From positions 11,918,602-11,982,601 of the forward strand of contig OZ020257.1 of assembly GCA_963971285.1 (NCBI GenBank): a DNA stretch of 64,000 bases, written 5' to 3'. Below the pieces are notes generated by a model. It was given only the letters and a program-made list of their open reading frames with translations. It made no database searches and was not told where the DNA came from. Positions within the stretch are counted from its first letter, which is position 1, and each line of letters begins with the position of its first letter. Shown here piece after piece: positions 1 through 11,188 of this stretch. This DNA is from Astropecten irregularis. Taxonomy: Eukaryota > Echinodermata > Asteroidea > Paxillosida > Astropectinidae. Made by a program: the position numbers and the translations under genes.

Positions 1-123
1 TGCTTGGAGTTAGGAGGGCCTGACGCGTTTCGATCCTAGCAGGATCTTTCTCAAAGGCAGAGAAAGATTAGAAAGATCCTGCTAGGATCAAAATGCGTCA
101 GGCCTTTCTTTTAACTCTAAGCA
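1..123. repeat. Fold-back repeat family 1 (TCCTAGCAGGATC arms)
   Basis: The two halves are inverted copies: GGCCTGACGCGTTTCGATCC at the left and its near complement near 87-108, with AGATCCTGCTAGGATC in the middle. Related copies lie near 11820-12190, 22655-22775, 34073-34325 and 52483-53400, always with TCCTAGCAGGATCTTT and the GAGTTAGGAGGGCC edge. Confidence 0.75.
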
Positions 124-179
124 TTTGATTTATTCAAGGTCATTTTGTCTGATGAGCAATTTGCAGCAGTTTATTCCTT

Positions 180-345
180 TTATTGAATTCAGGTTTAAAT
201 CGGATTTCAGATTTTTTTGTTTAGTTTTGAATTTCAGCTTCTTTGTACACCTGCTTTGTACAAAAGTAGAGGAACTTTTCAATTTTAGTTTTTCCCTAAA
301 GTGGTATTTCCAGATTTTTGTGTGCGTGTGGCCACTCACATTCTC
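180..345 (-). repeat. Interspersed repeat family 2 (follows family 1)
   Basis: On the minus strand this reads GTGGCCACACGCACACAAAA, then CAGGTGTACAAAGAAGCTGA. The same order of words occurs at 22918-23075 and 36315-36505. At 1-345 and at 22655-23075 it sits next to a family 1 copy, so the two may be parts of one longer element. Confidence 0.6.
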
Positions 346-622
346 CCCCACCTGTTGTGGGTTGAGTCTACTAGTTCATACCTACCCCAGACGGTTACTA
401 CTATATGCAAATTCCCCTGCGCCAATTTGCTGCTTCGCTGAAAAGACTTGATCAACCGTGGTGCACCCTGACCTCCCACAATGCATACCGACATAGCCGC
501 CATGATCGTCCTTCTTTTCGAAGCCAGGAGGCTCGAGGCCAGAAGTGGGGAGGACGGGCGGGACGCAACCGTCTGGGGTAGGTATGAACTAGTAGACTCA
601 ACCCACAACAGGTGGGGGAGAG
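343..622. repeat. Compact fold-back module at the left end of the large element
   Basis: The stretch 345-409 is inverted as about 567-622. Both arms carry the CTCCCCCACCTG edge, AGTCTACTAGTTCATACC and CCCCAGACGG. Immediately after it, at 623, a second version of the end begins (AGTCTACTGCATTCAACC), which matches the far right end at about 6442-6485. The left side therefore holds three end-like modules in alternating orientation. Confidence 0.7.
381..519 (+). repeat. Left arm of identical 139-bp inverted repeat
   Basis: Compared by eye base for base with the reverse complement of 6332-6470, with no difference found over 139 bases. It starts CCTACCCCAGACGG and ends GTCCTTCTTTTC. Confidence 0.9.
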
Positions 623-3600
623 TCTACTGCATTCAACCTACCCCAGACGGTTACTACTATATGCAGAGTGGCACCGAGTTACGGTGGTGGGCTGGCTACA
701 TGGAGAGCCAGGAAAGTTTGGTGGATATGAATCAGGTTAGCATAATGGGCACAATGCCCATCGTGAGTTCGCCATGGGCAGAGCTTCCGTGGAGGTCTTG
801 CCCATCTGTCAGCAGGCCTGAAGGAATCCTGGTTTCCAGGTCGGTGAAGCCAGGATTTTCCTGTCGTACATGAGTTAAGTCGCTCCGCAGGACGTCCCTC
901 AGGTAGCAAGAGGAGAAAATGGAGGGGACATTTCCATCATGCTGCCTCGTCCAAGTCTGATGACAGAACTCAGAAATAGGACCAGGATGCGAGTACTGTT
1001 CTCGCATCTTGGGTCTTGATGTGTCAGTGGGTTTGCTGGCCCGGTTTAGATGGGCAGACTGGGCATGCAAACTTGACGGTCGAGGCGATCCAGCGGATAA
1101 ACGTGACTTTCGACGCTGGGCTTCGTGGTAGTGGCGAAGGGCTGAGAGGGGTTCCTTCTCAAGTCCTTAGATTGGGCTAGGTACCACATCAGACCCCTGA
1201 CGTGGCACCCTAGCTTGCCTGACGGGTCACCGGAGCGCGATGTCCGAGATGATACAGAGGTGTCTGGTGGCTCGAAGACAGGGCATCAGTTTTGGTGAGG
1301 AAGCCTATGGTTGGAAGGAGTCGAGTGCTGTGTGGCATCCGGCGTATTCAGCTATCGATAGGGCCCTGATTTCACTGGTCCTCGTAGGCGTAACCACTGA
1401 CAGGAGGAAGGTTAGTAGATGCACGGTAGTGTGCTAGGGGCCATTCGGTAGAACGTGGCCCATAGGAGATGTGTGCATTGGCCACATGGGTTGAGAGGGG
1501 AGAGCCATCCTCGAAAACATCGTGTGTAGTCCAAGCAGACCTGTAGCTGCGGGTAGAAGAAACTTGGAGCCTGGTGTGGACTGGTGCGTAGGCAGAGGTC
1601 CGCCATAGCCGTTAGTGGTGTATTAGTAGGAGAAGGAGAGGGAGCATCTTCGTAGCACCACATCGGGGAAGGTATAAACAGTCACCGGGTAGCCATGACA
1701 GAGGCTTCGTTGTGAGGCCCCGCTGTGAGGGTCCTTGTATGATGTCCAGCGTGTTGGGTGTTGGTTTTGGGGGCCGTAGGCCCCAAGCCAAGTGAAGTGG
1801 AGGGTGTCGGGCCCGGGTAGTATTGACTGGTCATTGCGCAACTGGTCCAGGCCGAGCCCCTTAGTTTGCCTCTCGACGGTGGTGAGAAGTTTCCTGCCCG
1901 TACGCACGAGAAGGGGTGTGTCCGGTGCGTGGTGTAAGTCGCTGCCAGTACTGTCCTTAGAGGCGACATGGGGCGCCTAAGATGGCTTGTACATGATACA
2001 TGCTATGTAGGAGGGCAGACGAGTGTCTCGGTCGCAGCGGCCACCTGTGGGGTCGTTATTGGCGGTCGAGAAGTGGAAGGTGGAGTGAGGTGTTGTCCTT
2101 GCCGGCGTCCCCTGAATGATCCAGGGCGGGGACGCAGATCAGAGGGGCACAACCCATCCGCTCTGGGTGACAGGTCAGGAGTAGGTGTGTAGATGTTCTT
2201 GCTTGCTCTCGGTATAACTGAGAGTGCTGGCATATGTGTTGCAGGGCTACTAAGAATCTCACAGTGGTTGTGGTTCCGATTGCTGGTACGGAGTGGCGGC
2301 CTACTCGTTGCGCCAGTCCGGACGATACGGGTTCAAACCTCACCAGGAACTATTCCAAGTTGATCCTTGTAGTGGGGTTGGAGTTCTTGGAGTCGGGACT
2401 TCACGCCTATGCTGGGTATGTGACTGACGTCCAGCGTTCGTCATGTCGGTGATGTCCAATGGTTGCTCCGAGTGGACCATTTGAACACGTAGTTCGGTCC
2501 TTCGCCGAGATCTGGGCCGAGAAGCCAGGCGTTGTGGGCGAGTTTACATATACCAGGAGAATGTGACCTGGTTGGGTCGGGTCACTGCCATTCTCTATAA
2601 AGACCTGTGGGCCACGAGGCTCAGGATGCTAAGGGTATCCTGAGCGGGGTGTTTTGACATCTTCCAGGGGTTTGTAGGAACCAGGAGTCGAAAACTCTGG
2701 ACTGTGTCTTGTTGTGTGTGGCAGCAGGTGTAAGGTCATTGGCAGAGTTGACCTACTCATCCGATGATGTGGAATGACAGCCAGACGTAAGGCGTCGGAA
2801 TTCCCTGTGTGTTCCCCAAGTTTGCGATCTGCAGAAAGGAACTGGGGACCGTTGGGCTGGCCCGAGTCGACTTCGGTCATGCTCGCAGAGGTTGTTTGAT
2901 GCGGGGTACGTGTCGACGGGGTCCATACCCATTGGGTAAAGGGCCAGCGTGTTGAGGGCTGGCATGAGCCGGCCATACTGGTAGTTATGATAAGCTGGAA
3001 ATGTTGACCTTCGTGGAAGGGACTGTGGCCACAGCTATTCATGGTAATTCTTCAATGTCCTGGGTAGAGCCGATGGAGAAGAAAATTGCCTTGTATTTTC
3101 CGCCGATGGGGGTTTTAAGGCCTCAAGGGGTGCTTCGGAGTTCTGCAATGTTGTTGCCAACCGTCAACGGGAGCTATTCCGCAACGAGCGGGGAGCTTGT
3201 GGAGTTGACGGTGGAGGTAGGCTGGGTTGACGCATGCTGGGTTCTTCCCTGCCTTGGCATGTAGTGACTCGGTACTGTATAAGTGCCGCCATGTAACTAG
3301 AATATGACAGAAAGGAAGGAGGAAAATTCCAATCTATACCATACTTATGTTCAGTGTTTATCACTTTTCAAAGCATAAGGATGAGAGAAGGCGAGGAAGT
3401 CAGCTGATCCGAAGATGTTGCAAGCGTGATAAGTAGTGATGGTTCATCTCAGACTATGTAACACCGTCAGGTCATGGAGGTAGAACAAGATCAGGATGAA
3501 TTGTCACCTCCCGGTACCCAATATATTTTGGGCCTCTATGTGGTGAGCAGTACATGTACAAGTATTATCACATGTATAAAACATGTACATGTATTATCAC

Positions 3601-6331
3601 ATGTATGACCTTTGACCTCAGGACAACATGCGTGGCGAGTGAGGTAGCCGAATTTCGAGTCAATGCAGGCTCGCATTTTAATCACCTTTATCACTCTATT
3701 CATTATCCAGCGTCCAAACAGGATACATGTAGTACACTTATGACTGCCAGGGTCGCCGAGGTCACCGATGTGGAGCCACGGAGCGGTCTTGGCTGTAGTC
3801 ATTGTAGTAGTGTGCAAGCCGTAAATGTTGACGGTTGTACAATGCGCCCGGAAGTGCAGTGATGCGTGGTCGTTGAGCAGTTACGTGCAGTGCGTGTGGA
3901 CTCTCGCAGTTTCCCGTTCCGGTAGCGATGGTGAACGATGATTCAGTGTACGTGTCTCGGGTACATGTTACCGCTCCGTAGCGTCGAGCTAAGGTAGGAC
4001 GCGTTATCGGCCCATGGGCACTGGACAACTCGACTGGGAACAACTCGCCATGAAGCAGGTCGACTGCAAGCGGCCGAGCCCGAGAACATAGTGCGGACCG
4101 GCATGGCCATTGGGCGGTAAAAAACTGCAGATGGGAATCCTAGCAGCTTTCCGCTCCGCGAGGAAGAAAGTACCGGCATTATCCATCAATGCATCCGTGG
4201 AAGCATAGAGTTTAGCCTTAAGTCGTCCGCGGGCCAACTCGGCCCAAGGTGCGTCGACTGCAGTTGGGGCCGAGCCGGCGGCATCGTTTCCGCTCCAGTA
4301 AAGCCGGACAGTAGGATGGGATCCATGTACAGTACCAAGTGCGTGTACAGCGTATAGCAGATTGAAGTGAGATTCCAGTATGGATAGGACAGGACAAGTC
4401 GGCCGTGGAAGTGGAACGACTCGACTTGAGACAGTCCGACCGTGGGTACAGTCCGACTCTGAGGGTGACAGTCGGCTGGGCTCGGCTGCGTAAAGGGCTA
4501 TTGCGGCTGAGTTGGTGCAGGCGTTGAGGCTCTCTGCTTTCGTTGAGCGATGGTCGGAAAAGGCTCGTATAAAGTCCATCTCGAGCTAAGAATTACATGT
4601 ATGCTGTAAATTGTGGCCCGCTGACCAAGGATAATAATAGATAAGTGCCATGAGCGTCATGCTTGGCGGATACCGGCGCATTAAAAGAGTCCATTATTAT
4701 TATAATAAAGAGACACTGCGCCATGGAGCTTGGTCTGGGCGGAGAGGGCCAGATAAGTGGGCGCGTCCAGGCGGCAATCGTCACTGGACGTCGGTGTAAT
4801 ACATGTACTGTAGTGGGTCCAACTGATTGTGGCCGCCGATGCATCACGGAACAAAGCCGACGGTGTTGACCTGGCTTGTATGGACGATGGGCCGTGCAGC
4901 TGTGTACGTAGATCTCTCCACATCTTTCCGCTTGGGGAGAGCCCAACAATAGCAAGGATGTGCGTGTGACAATCCATGTATCAAATGAAGGGGGGCCTGG
5001 TAGCGCGGCTAACAAAGCCGTGCGTAATGCCCCGTGTGGCCTGTTGAGGGGTCTTGTTGTGTGTGACCCCCTGAAGCTTTCAGCTCTATGCGGCTGGGCC
5101 ACGTAGTAAAGGAGCGTCCCTTTGACGTCCGCAATCGTGCTCGACAGACTGAGGGGTGGTAGGCATATCGCTTCTCTCACCCCCACAGCTATAGCACATG
5201 ATCTTCGGCGAGGTAAGCCTTCATACCGTGCCCTGTGTAGGCGACTGGAGGCCGGTAATGGTAGCGGGTTGAAGTCGGTGGCATGGTGCGGGCTGGAGTA
5301 GCTGTCTGGCAGTTCAGCCGTGTATGGAACTCTCCATGGCTTTCCGTCTGGGTAGAGCCAGACAATGGACGTGGGGTCACGGTGCTCATTGGCTGCTCGA
5401 GCCTCTGCACATCTCTCTGAGGTCCGCAATGGTGTTCGCTCGGGCGTAGCGGTGGTACGATTGTAGCACTGCTCATATACACTGATGTCTGAGGCTTTGT
5501 ACATCGGACAAAGGCGTGGAGTGTGCAGAATAAAAGCTAGGACCACTGGAGGCTGGACGCAGACAGGGCATCTCTCTGACGTCCGCAATCGAGCCCGGCA
5601 GACATGGGGAGCAAAAGCACGTCATCACGGCTCTTACCCGTAGACAGCTAGTATATCGGCTCGGGAGACCGGAAAACGTATCCGGGGCGAGCCTCTGTTG
5701 AGCGGGTCGTAACAATGTTTCCTAAACAAAAGGAGCATGTTACGCCCGGGCCAGTCATTCCGTTGCGGCGGCATCCTTCGTCGCCTCCGGTAGCGAGCGT
5801 TCTCCCTCCGCTCTGGTAGCGACCGTGGTATCGAGCTACCCCCGGCCGTAGGCCTCTTCGGGACAATTAGACACGTAGCCTTCAAGGCATGCCTAGTATC
5901 TAACCGCCCGGAATTCCTTCGGACTGGCAGTGGTAGCAGCAGTAGCCCGGAATGAGGGGACGAACCCAAACTCGGCCATTCCGATTTGCTGTACCGCGGA
6001 GGGAATGAGGTTAGACTCTCATCCATTCCCCCCGCATATAGGCCTTTCATCGGGTCGTAAGCACAGAGCCGGCTGTGTTACCCCGGCATCACGTAGAGGT
6101 GTATAGACCGCGACGACGTAGGGTCACGGTACCTGTAGGATGCACAAAGAAAAAGAGAGAGAAAAATACCAAAAACAAACGCACAAGAGAACACTGTTTA
6201 TTGGTAACGGTTAATCAGATAAGTAAAAAGGAAAAATATCAAGTCTATACAGTTTGGAAGAGCAGCGGGAAACGGAAACTCGAAAATCGAAAGAGCCCAC
6301 GAAGGGCACGTCCGTTTCATAGCGGCGCTGA
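623..6331. other. Interior of the large element: GC-rich, no gene recognised
   Basis: Open frames up to 331 codons exist here on the minus strand (4593-5588, 4004-4579), but several frames are open at once, as expected in GC-rich DNA. None shows a known domain. The plus strand is notably G-rich from about 650 to 3300. Near 6130-6290 the sequence turns A-rich again. Unclassified. Confidence 0.6.
4905..5610. repeat. Degenerate internal repeats within the large element
   Basis: The phrase (G/C)TCCGCAAT(C/G)G after TTTGAC or CTCTGA occurs near 5119, 5413 and 5576. A second phrase, CTTTCCG(C/T)(C/T)TGGG(G/T)AGAGCC followed by ACAAT, occurs near 4922 and 5339, about 417 bp apart. These point to an old, diverged internal duplication. 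Confidence 0.5.
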
Positions 6332-6470
6332 GAAAAGAAGGACGATCATGGCGGCTATGTCGGTATGCATTGTGGGAGGTCAGGGTGCACCACGGTTGAT
6401 CAAGTCTTTTCAGCGAAGCAGCAAATTGGCGCAGGGGAATTTGCATATAGTAGTAACCGTCTGGGGTAGG
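6332..6470 (-). repeat. Right arm of identical 139-bp inverted repeat
   Basis: This is the inverted partner of 381-519. It is followed by GTTGAATGCAGTAGACCC, which differs from the outer left end but matches the internal copy at about 624-641. Confidence 0.9.
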
Positions 6471-6653
6471 TTGAATGCAGTAGACCCTTGATGTACATGT
6501 AGGAAGTCTCAAGGCACTTGGGAATGTTATCCATGGGCCCAATTATCAACCTTGAAACCCTGAACTTATTAGGGAGAGAACAACTCGGAATGCTTGAGCA
6601 AGCAACCTAGACATCACCTACATCTACTCTCAAGGTGTCCACTTTACTGCGGC

Positions 6654-6805
6654 AGCCGTTTTCACGAAACTTAAAAATGTTGCGATTTTCTTATGTAAAC
6701 TTATGCAACATTTTCCTGCCTTTGGTTACACAAGTTATGACCATTTCACGAAACTTATGCAACATTTGTAAGCTGCGCAAGTTCCGCAAAATTTCGTGAA
6801 ATCGG
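6654..6805. repeat. Fold-back element, GCCGTTTTCACGAAACTT ends
   Basis: The left end GCCGTTTTCACGAAACTT and the right end AAATTTCGTGAAATCGGC are inverted. The interior repeats the phrase ACTTATGCAACATTT in both orientations. It resembles the GGGGCCAATTTCA group elsewhere in the window by having CACGAAA/TTTCGTG near the ends. Confidence 0.6.
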
Positions 6806-8684
6806 CTACTGGGTTGAGAGAAGTACCGGTAATCAGTGTAAAGTATCTTGCTTAAGGACAAGGCACCACGATCCCTATCATCCTATCCACGGCTGGGCTT
6901 GAAATCACAATATGGGGAATACGCATGATTCAAAATACACATGATGCAGAGCATAAACAATTCCTTTTGGAATGTTTCTAAATAAAGCAGCCCATGAAAT
7001 CTTGCCAAAAGAATGATTAAGTTAAAAAAAAAAAATTGTGGAAGGCTAGATTAAAACCTCTTTAGGCCCTGATGTCTAGGGATCTCTTTAAATACCACCC
7101 CCTTCCCCCATCTGATGAATCGGATTCCGTATTGGAAACAGCCGACCGACCCAGACATTGAAACATGGCAGGAAACATCGCCAGGGTGACTCAGACGTTT
7201 TGATCCAGACAACCCTACGCTAAACGGAACTGGCTCTTCCTGGGAAACCTTCTTATTCCAGGGCCTGCTCGGAGGTCAAAGACAGGTTCAATTATTAAAA
7301 GCATCTCATTCTTGGTTTCTCACACTTTTGGCTCGAAGTATTCCACCAAAAACAAACCCCAAAACAGAACAAATAACTTCATCTGACAATATTGCTCGCA
7401 TCCACATCTCCATCTCAGTCTGATACCGTTGCATGTTTGAATGAGACCCAGGGAACTAACAAGAAGAAAGACTGGAATGGTGATCAACTTGTTGGCACTG
7501 AAATTAAAGACCCGTCAATGAGACAAAGCGTGGCAAACGGAAAGGGACTCCATCAATTGATGATTAGTAAAAGCATGATGATCAGTCATGTAGTGAAGTG
7601 GCTGAAGGGGTTACCGATGTGTCAAACCCAAACCTCTGACAGGCGGGTCGCGGGTTGCGGGTCAGAGAGAGAGCCAAACCTTCCAAAGTCATCGGGGGAA
7701 TCATGGTGCGAGGAAGAGTCCTCCAGCTAAGATACTTCCTCACAAACTGACTAATTGTATCTCTCCACCCAGGAGTGGCAATGGGTACCTCTGAGGGTAG
7801 AGATGTCTAGATGCATTCAATTAGCTTTTGTGCACTCAAATTCCAACCCTTGAGAGTTCTGACGGTTTTTAGGAGTGACAAATTTAGGCCAATGACCAGG
7901 GACAATATCGCAAAGTGCAGTGAGACTCCCTTCAGATAAAAAATCAACAACAAAAATGAAGTCTCATCGTTAATATATTTTGTAGTGTCTTCAAAATTTC
8001 TAGGTGTCCAGTATCATGGGACATTCATTTGAAAGCTTTTAACTTCCAATACTCCTCGGAAAAAAACGATGACCACTTAAATTCTAACAATAACCCTCCA
8101 CTACTTAAAAAACTACAACAACAGCTTTTAAGTGTTCTCAACTGTCTGCATTTTGCCATAAATTTGTCAACTCGATGCTTGATTAAAGTCCACCAAGTCT
8201 GCTTCCAGTAATTAAAAAAAATATCTGATACAACTTAGACCAGAGTCCCTGTTCTTATATCAACTAGTCTGATGACTAATTTCTCAAAATGGTGACCTAC
8301 TTTTGAAAACAGAGAGACAAAATAAATTTTGTTCAAGATTAACATTTCAAATGAATCATGGGTCGATGACAAATTTGAAGCATGCAATTTGTTTAGGAAA
8401 GAAGTCTCCAGCCCTCCTTACGGGCTTTAATTCATCATAAAGAAGGACTGCAAAAACAAAAAGATGTATTTGAGGTAAGACTGCATTTCATTGATTAGGC
8501 TACAGAGTGACCTTTGTGCACAGAGGTAATTAATTTCAGAAGTATGCATTCCAAAATGACTCTATGGACTAAATTGTTTTAAATCTGCTGCCCCCTGCAA
8601 AATCCTCAAAACAAGTATTTGCAGTGAAGAGGAATATGCAGATTGGAACCTACAATGGAAATATGTAAATATGTTAGTCTACAT
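6806..8684. other. Kinase intron or flank, no gene seen
   Basis: No conserved protein, RNA gene or clear element was recognised. A short ORF at 7392-7730 shows no recognisable family. Low-complexity A runs occur near 7024. Confidence 0.5.
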
Positions 8685-9412
8685 GTAGTATATCACCCAT
8701 GAGAGAAGTATATCCCCTCAGATTTACCTATAACTTCCAGGGTATATGGTGATGGTAGAAACATACTAGGCATGTTCACACACACCAAAAAGAGTGACTA
8801 TTTTGTCGCGCTTTTTGTCATGTCCACACAGGCAAAAAAGCTTGCCCAAATCGCACCGGTACGATTTCTATCAAACTGCGTGTAAGCAGTGAAGCGTGAA
8901 GTTGGCACGCATCCTGTGCTAAACTCGCATGATGGGATATAAAAAACCCGTATTTTTTGGTGCACTGTCACACAGCAAATAATCGTGGCTATTTGCAAAA
9001 AGACACACTATTAGTGCAATTTGAATCGCACTCCAAATCGCGATTATTTGTCTCCACACACAAATAAGCGCGACTATTTGGGTCGCGCTGCAAATCACGG
9101 CCCAAATAGTCGCGCTTTTATGGTGTGTGTGAACGTGCCTAATGTTACCATTTTTCTGACTGAAATGCAGTATTTATCCAGAAAAAAATTAAATGACCAC
9201 ATTTTTGATCTTTTAAAGATAAACAATAATGGTGAAAAGATTTTAAAATACTGAGGGCGTTTTTCACTGTTTTCTCAAAAAGTAGGGCACCGTATGGGAC
9301 TGAAAATTTCACAGATGACTGTTTAAATACTGTGTCTTCCTTGATATTTTTGCCCATAAATCTGCATTTCTTTGACAAAAAACAAAAGTATGAAATTACC
9401 TTTAACAAAATT
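8685..9412 (+). mobile_element. Family 3 MITE, split by a younger insertion
   Basis: This family has the phrases TTTACCTATAACTT, GGTAGAAACATAC, CTGAAATGCTGTATTTATCC, TTTTTGATCTTTTAAAGAT, GGGACTGAAAATTTCACAGA and AAAGTATGAAATTACCTTTAA in fixed order. Here the copy is interrupted between AGAAACATAC and the CTGAAATGCAG part by the element at 8768-9140. Other copies: 17876, 33168, 34617, 35010, 57829 and 58264. Confidence 0.8.
8768..9140. mobile_element. Family 4 MITE (AGGCACGTTC ends), 373 bp
   Basis: The ends AGGCATGTTCACACACACC and GGTGTGTGTGAACGTGCCT are inverted. Inside, motifs such as CCCAAATAGTCGCG occur in both orientations. Further copies lie at 21178-21432 (truncated) and 52547-52935. 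Insertion into a family 3 copy shows that this one is the younger element. Confidence 0.85.
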
Positions 9413-9742
9413 CATTCCTCCATTTCTCATTAATACCGGTATGAATTTTTGTGTAAAGGGAAATGAGAATGTAAATGGGCAATTCCACGGAAGCGTAAAT
9501 TACCAGTTAAGTGACTTTGACCTATTCCTTGATCAATCATTTTTGAAAGACTCCAATTTAATAACGTATTACCGGAGTCAGCACCTATATCACTTATGGT
9601 TCCTTGACATGCATGCAAATGTGCAAAAAAATGAGAGGTAACTTACGTAAAAAAATGTCCCAAAACCGTGGAAATGCCCAAATTCATCATGAATATTTGA
9701 ATCAGAACAGGTCTGACTCTCTTTTCATGCTTTTAATACTCA

Positions 9743-9928
<186 letters not shown>

Positions 9929-10019
9929 CTACAATGTATGTTGGCCGATTTATACCACTACTTGTCAGATAAATTTGAGGGTGCCAAATAGGGAGTACAG
10001 AGGGAAAATGCAGTACAGT

Positions 10020-10217
10020 CAGTGGCGTCGCCAAGGGGGGGCCAGGGGGGGGGGGGGGCACGTGCCCCCCCTGGAAAACATTGTGCCCCCCCTCGTGCCC
10101 CCCATTTGAAATTTGGGTTGGTGAAAAAAAAAATAGTATATAAAACGTTTGCCCCCCCAACAATTGCTAGTGCCCCCCTTGTGCCCCCCCAGACTCAAAA
10201 GTCTGGTGATGCCACTG
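10020..10217. mobile_element. hAT-type MITE, 198 bp, with 8-bp target duplication
   Basis: The ends CAGTGGCGTCGCCA and TGGTGATGCCACTG are inverted. The flanks carry an exact 8-bp duplication AGTACAGT (10012-10019 and 10218-10225), the size made by hAT transposases. The interior holds runs of C/G and poly(A). It is inserted at the very edge of a pogo-like element. Confidence 0.85.
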
Positions 10218-10251
10218 AGTACAGTAGAACGCCGCTATAACAAACATAGCA

Positions 10252-10401
10252 AGGGTCAATTTCTCCAAACTCTTTGTAACTTACTATCAATTGTACGGCT
10301 TTTGATGCATTGCAGCCCTACATGGGATAGGCCCCCTATGATGGGTTATCCTTCATAACTCGAGTTACGATCGATCGCAGGGCTTCATGAAATCGAACCC
10401 A
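10252..10401 (-). repeat. Family 7 fold-back (GGGTCGATTTCATGAAGCCC)
   Basis: On the minus strand it starts GGGTTCGATTTCATGAAGCC and carries ATCGATCGTAACTCGAG, then the inverted end GAGAAATTGACCC. Same family as 28309, 31429 and 50898. Confidence 0.7.
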
Positions 10402-10403
10402 TG

Positions 10404-10721
10404 AGTCAATTTCACCAAACTCATCGTAACTTACCGGTACAGTGAAACGCCGCTATAACAAACACTGATATACCGAACATCATCCTTGGCTCCCAATTTG
10501 TATCTGTACAATGTATAGGCATGCCGAACATTGTTCACTATAACAAACAATTTCTGTGCATCGCAGTGTGTTCGTTATAGTGGCGTTCCCTGTACTAATA
10601 ACAACTGATCAATCATAGAACTTATGAAACATTGCAGCCCTATGTACAGTAGGATATGATGGGTTATCCTTCATAACTTGATTTATAATGGATCATAGGG
10701 TTTTGTGAAATTGACCTCTGG
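10404..10721 (-). repeat. Family 7 fold-back interrupted by a pogo-type MITE
   Basis: The left part (AGTCAATTTCACCAAACTCA) and the right part (TTTTGTGAAATTGACCTCTGG) belong to one family 7 copy. They are separated by the 153-bp element at 10440-10592. Confidence 0.7.
10440..10592. mobile_element. pogo/Tigger-type MITE, 153 bp, TA target
   Basis: The ends CAGTGAAACGCCGCTATAAC and GTTATAGTGGCGTTCCCTG are inverted. TA flanks both sides. CAGT ends with a TA duplication are typical of Tc1/mariner pogo-group elements. No transposase is inside. Confidence 0.8.
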
Positions 10722-11188
10722 ATCCACAGATATTGTCCATTACAGAGATTATTCTATATTCATTACAGCGATTTTAAACTGTGACTGCTTCGGCCTTCGG
10801 TATGTTTTGTACACAAAAACTGGGAGCCAAGGGTGATGTTTGGTTAAGCCAAATGTTCGGTCTAACGTCCTCCGCTATAGCAGCCTATCCACTGTATTTC
10901 ATTAATAATGACCACTATTTATTTCTTTTTTTTAAGAACCAATTCCTGCAAACCTATTTTTCATAAATGAAACTTTTTGTGTTCCACAATTTTTTCTGTG
11001 TTTGTGAAATTGGCCTTTGTTTCCGGCAAACTTTTTGCTAAGCACAAACATTTGTGTTACTACAATTTTCCTGCCAGAACAGTTCTTTGAATTTGGCACC
11101 ATATATTGAGAAATGGCATGGCCCAAATCACAAACAGTTAAGATGGTTGGTATTTGCTTAACGGTGTTGAAATACTAAGCATACTTAC

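Larger units (their letters stand above)
343..6489. mobile_element. Large GC-rich inverted-repeat element, about 6.1 kb, superfamily unknown
   Basis: Identical 139-bp inverted arms lie at 381-519 and 6332-6470. Outside them are related ends, AGTCTACTAGTTCATA on the left and GTTGAATGCAGTAGACCC on the right. The interior (about 620-6060) is much richer in G+C than the surrounding AT-rich DNA. No target-site duplication could be matched. No transposase, integrase or reverse transcriptase was recognised in any frame. It would lie in the intron after kinase exon 7 if the gene continues leftward. It is best read as a young non-autonomous DNA element or a decayed one; a composite of two related elements (343-622 and 623-6489) is an alternative. 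Confidence 0.65.
10219..10890. mobile_element. Remnant pogo/Tigger-like element holding nested insertions
   Basis: It starts TACAGTAGAACGCCGCTATA, the same end type as the intact MITE at 10440. Near 10815-10890 it has GGGAGCCAAGGGTGATGTTTG and CCGCTATAGCAGC, which mirror phrases inside that MITE. Two family 7 fold-backs (10252-10401 and 10404-10721) sit inside it. Confidence 0.55.

Noticed and set aside
4004-4579. 191-codon minus-strand open frame as a gene
   Set aside because: No recognisable family. Overlapping frames are equally open, as expected in GC-rich DNA.
4593-5588. 331-codon minus-strand open frame as a gene
   Set aside because: It lies in GC-rich repeat DNA where other frames are open too. 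No domain is recognisable and the frame crosses internal repeats in different phases.
10022-10240. Glycine/alanine-rich and proline-rich frames as a protein
   Set aside because: They are produced by G and C runs inside a hAT-type MITE with clear ends and target duplication.
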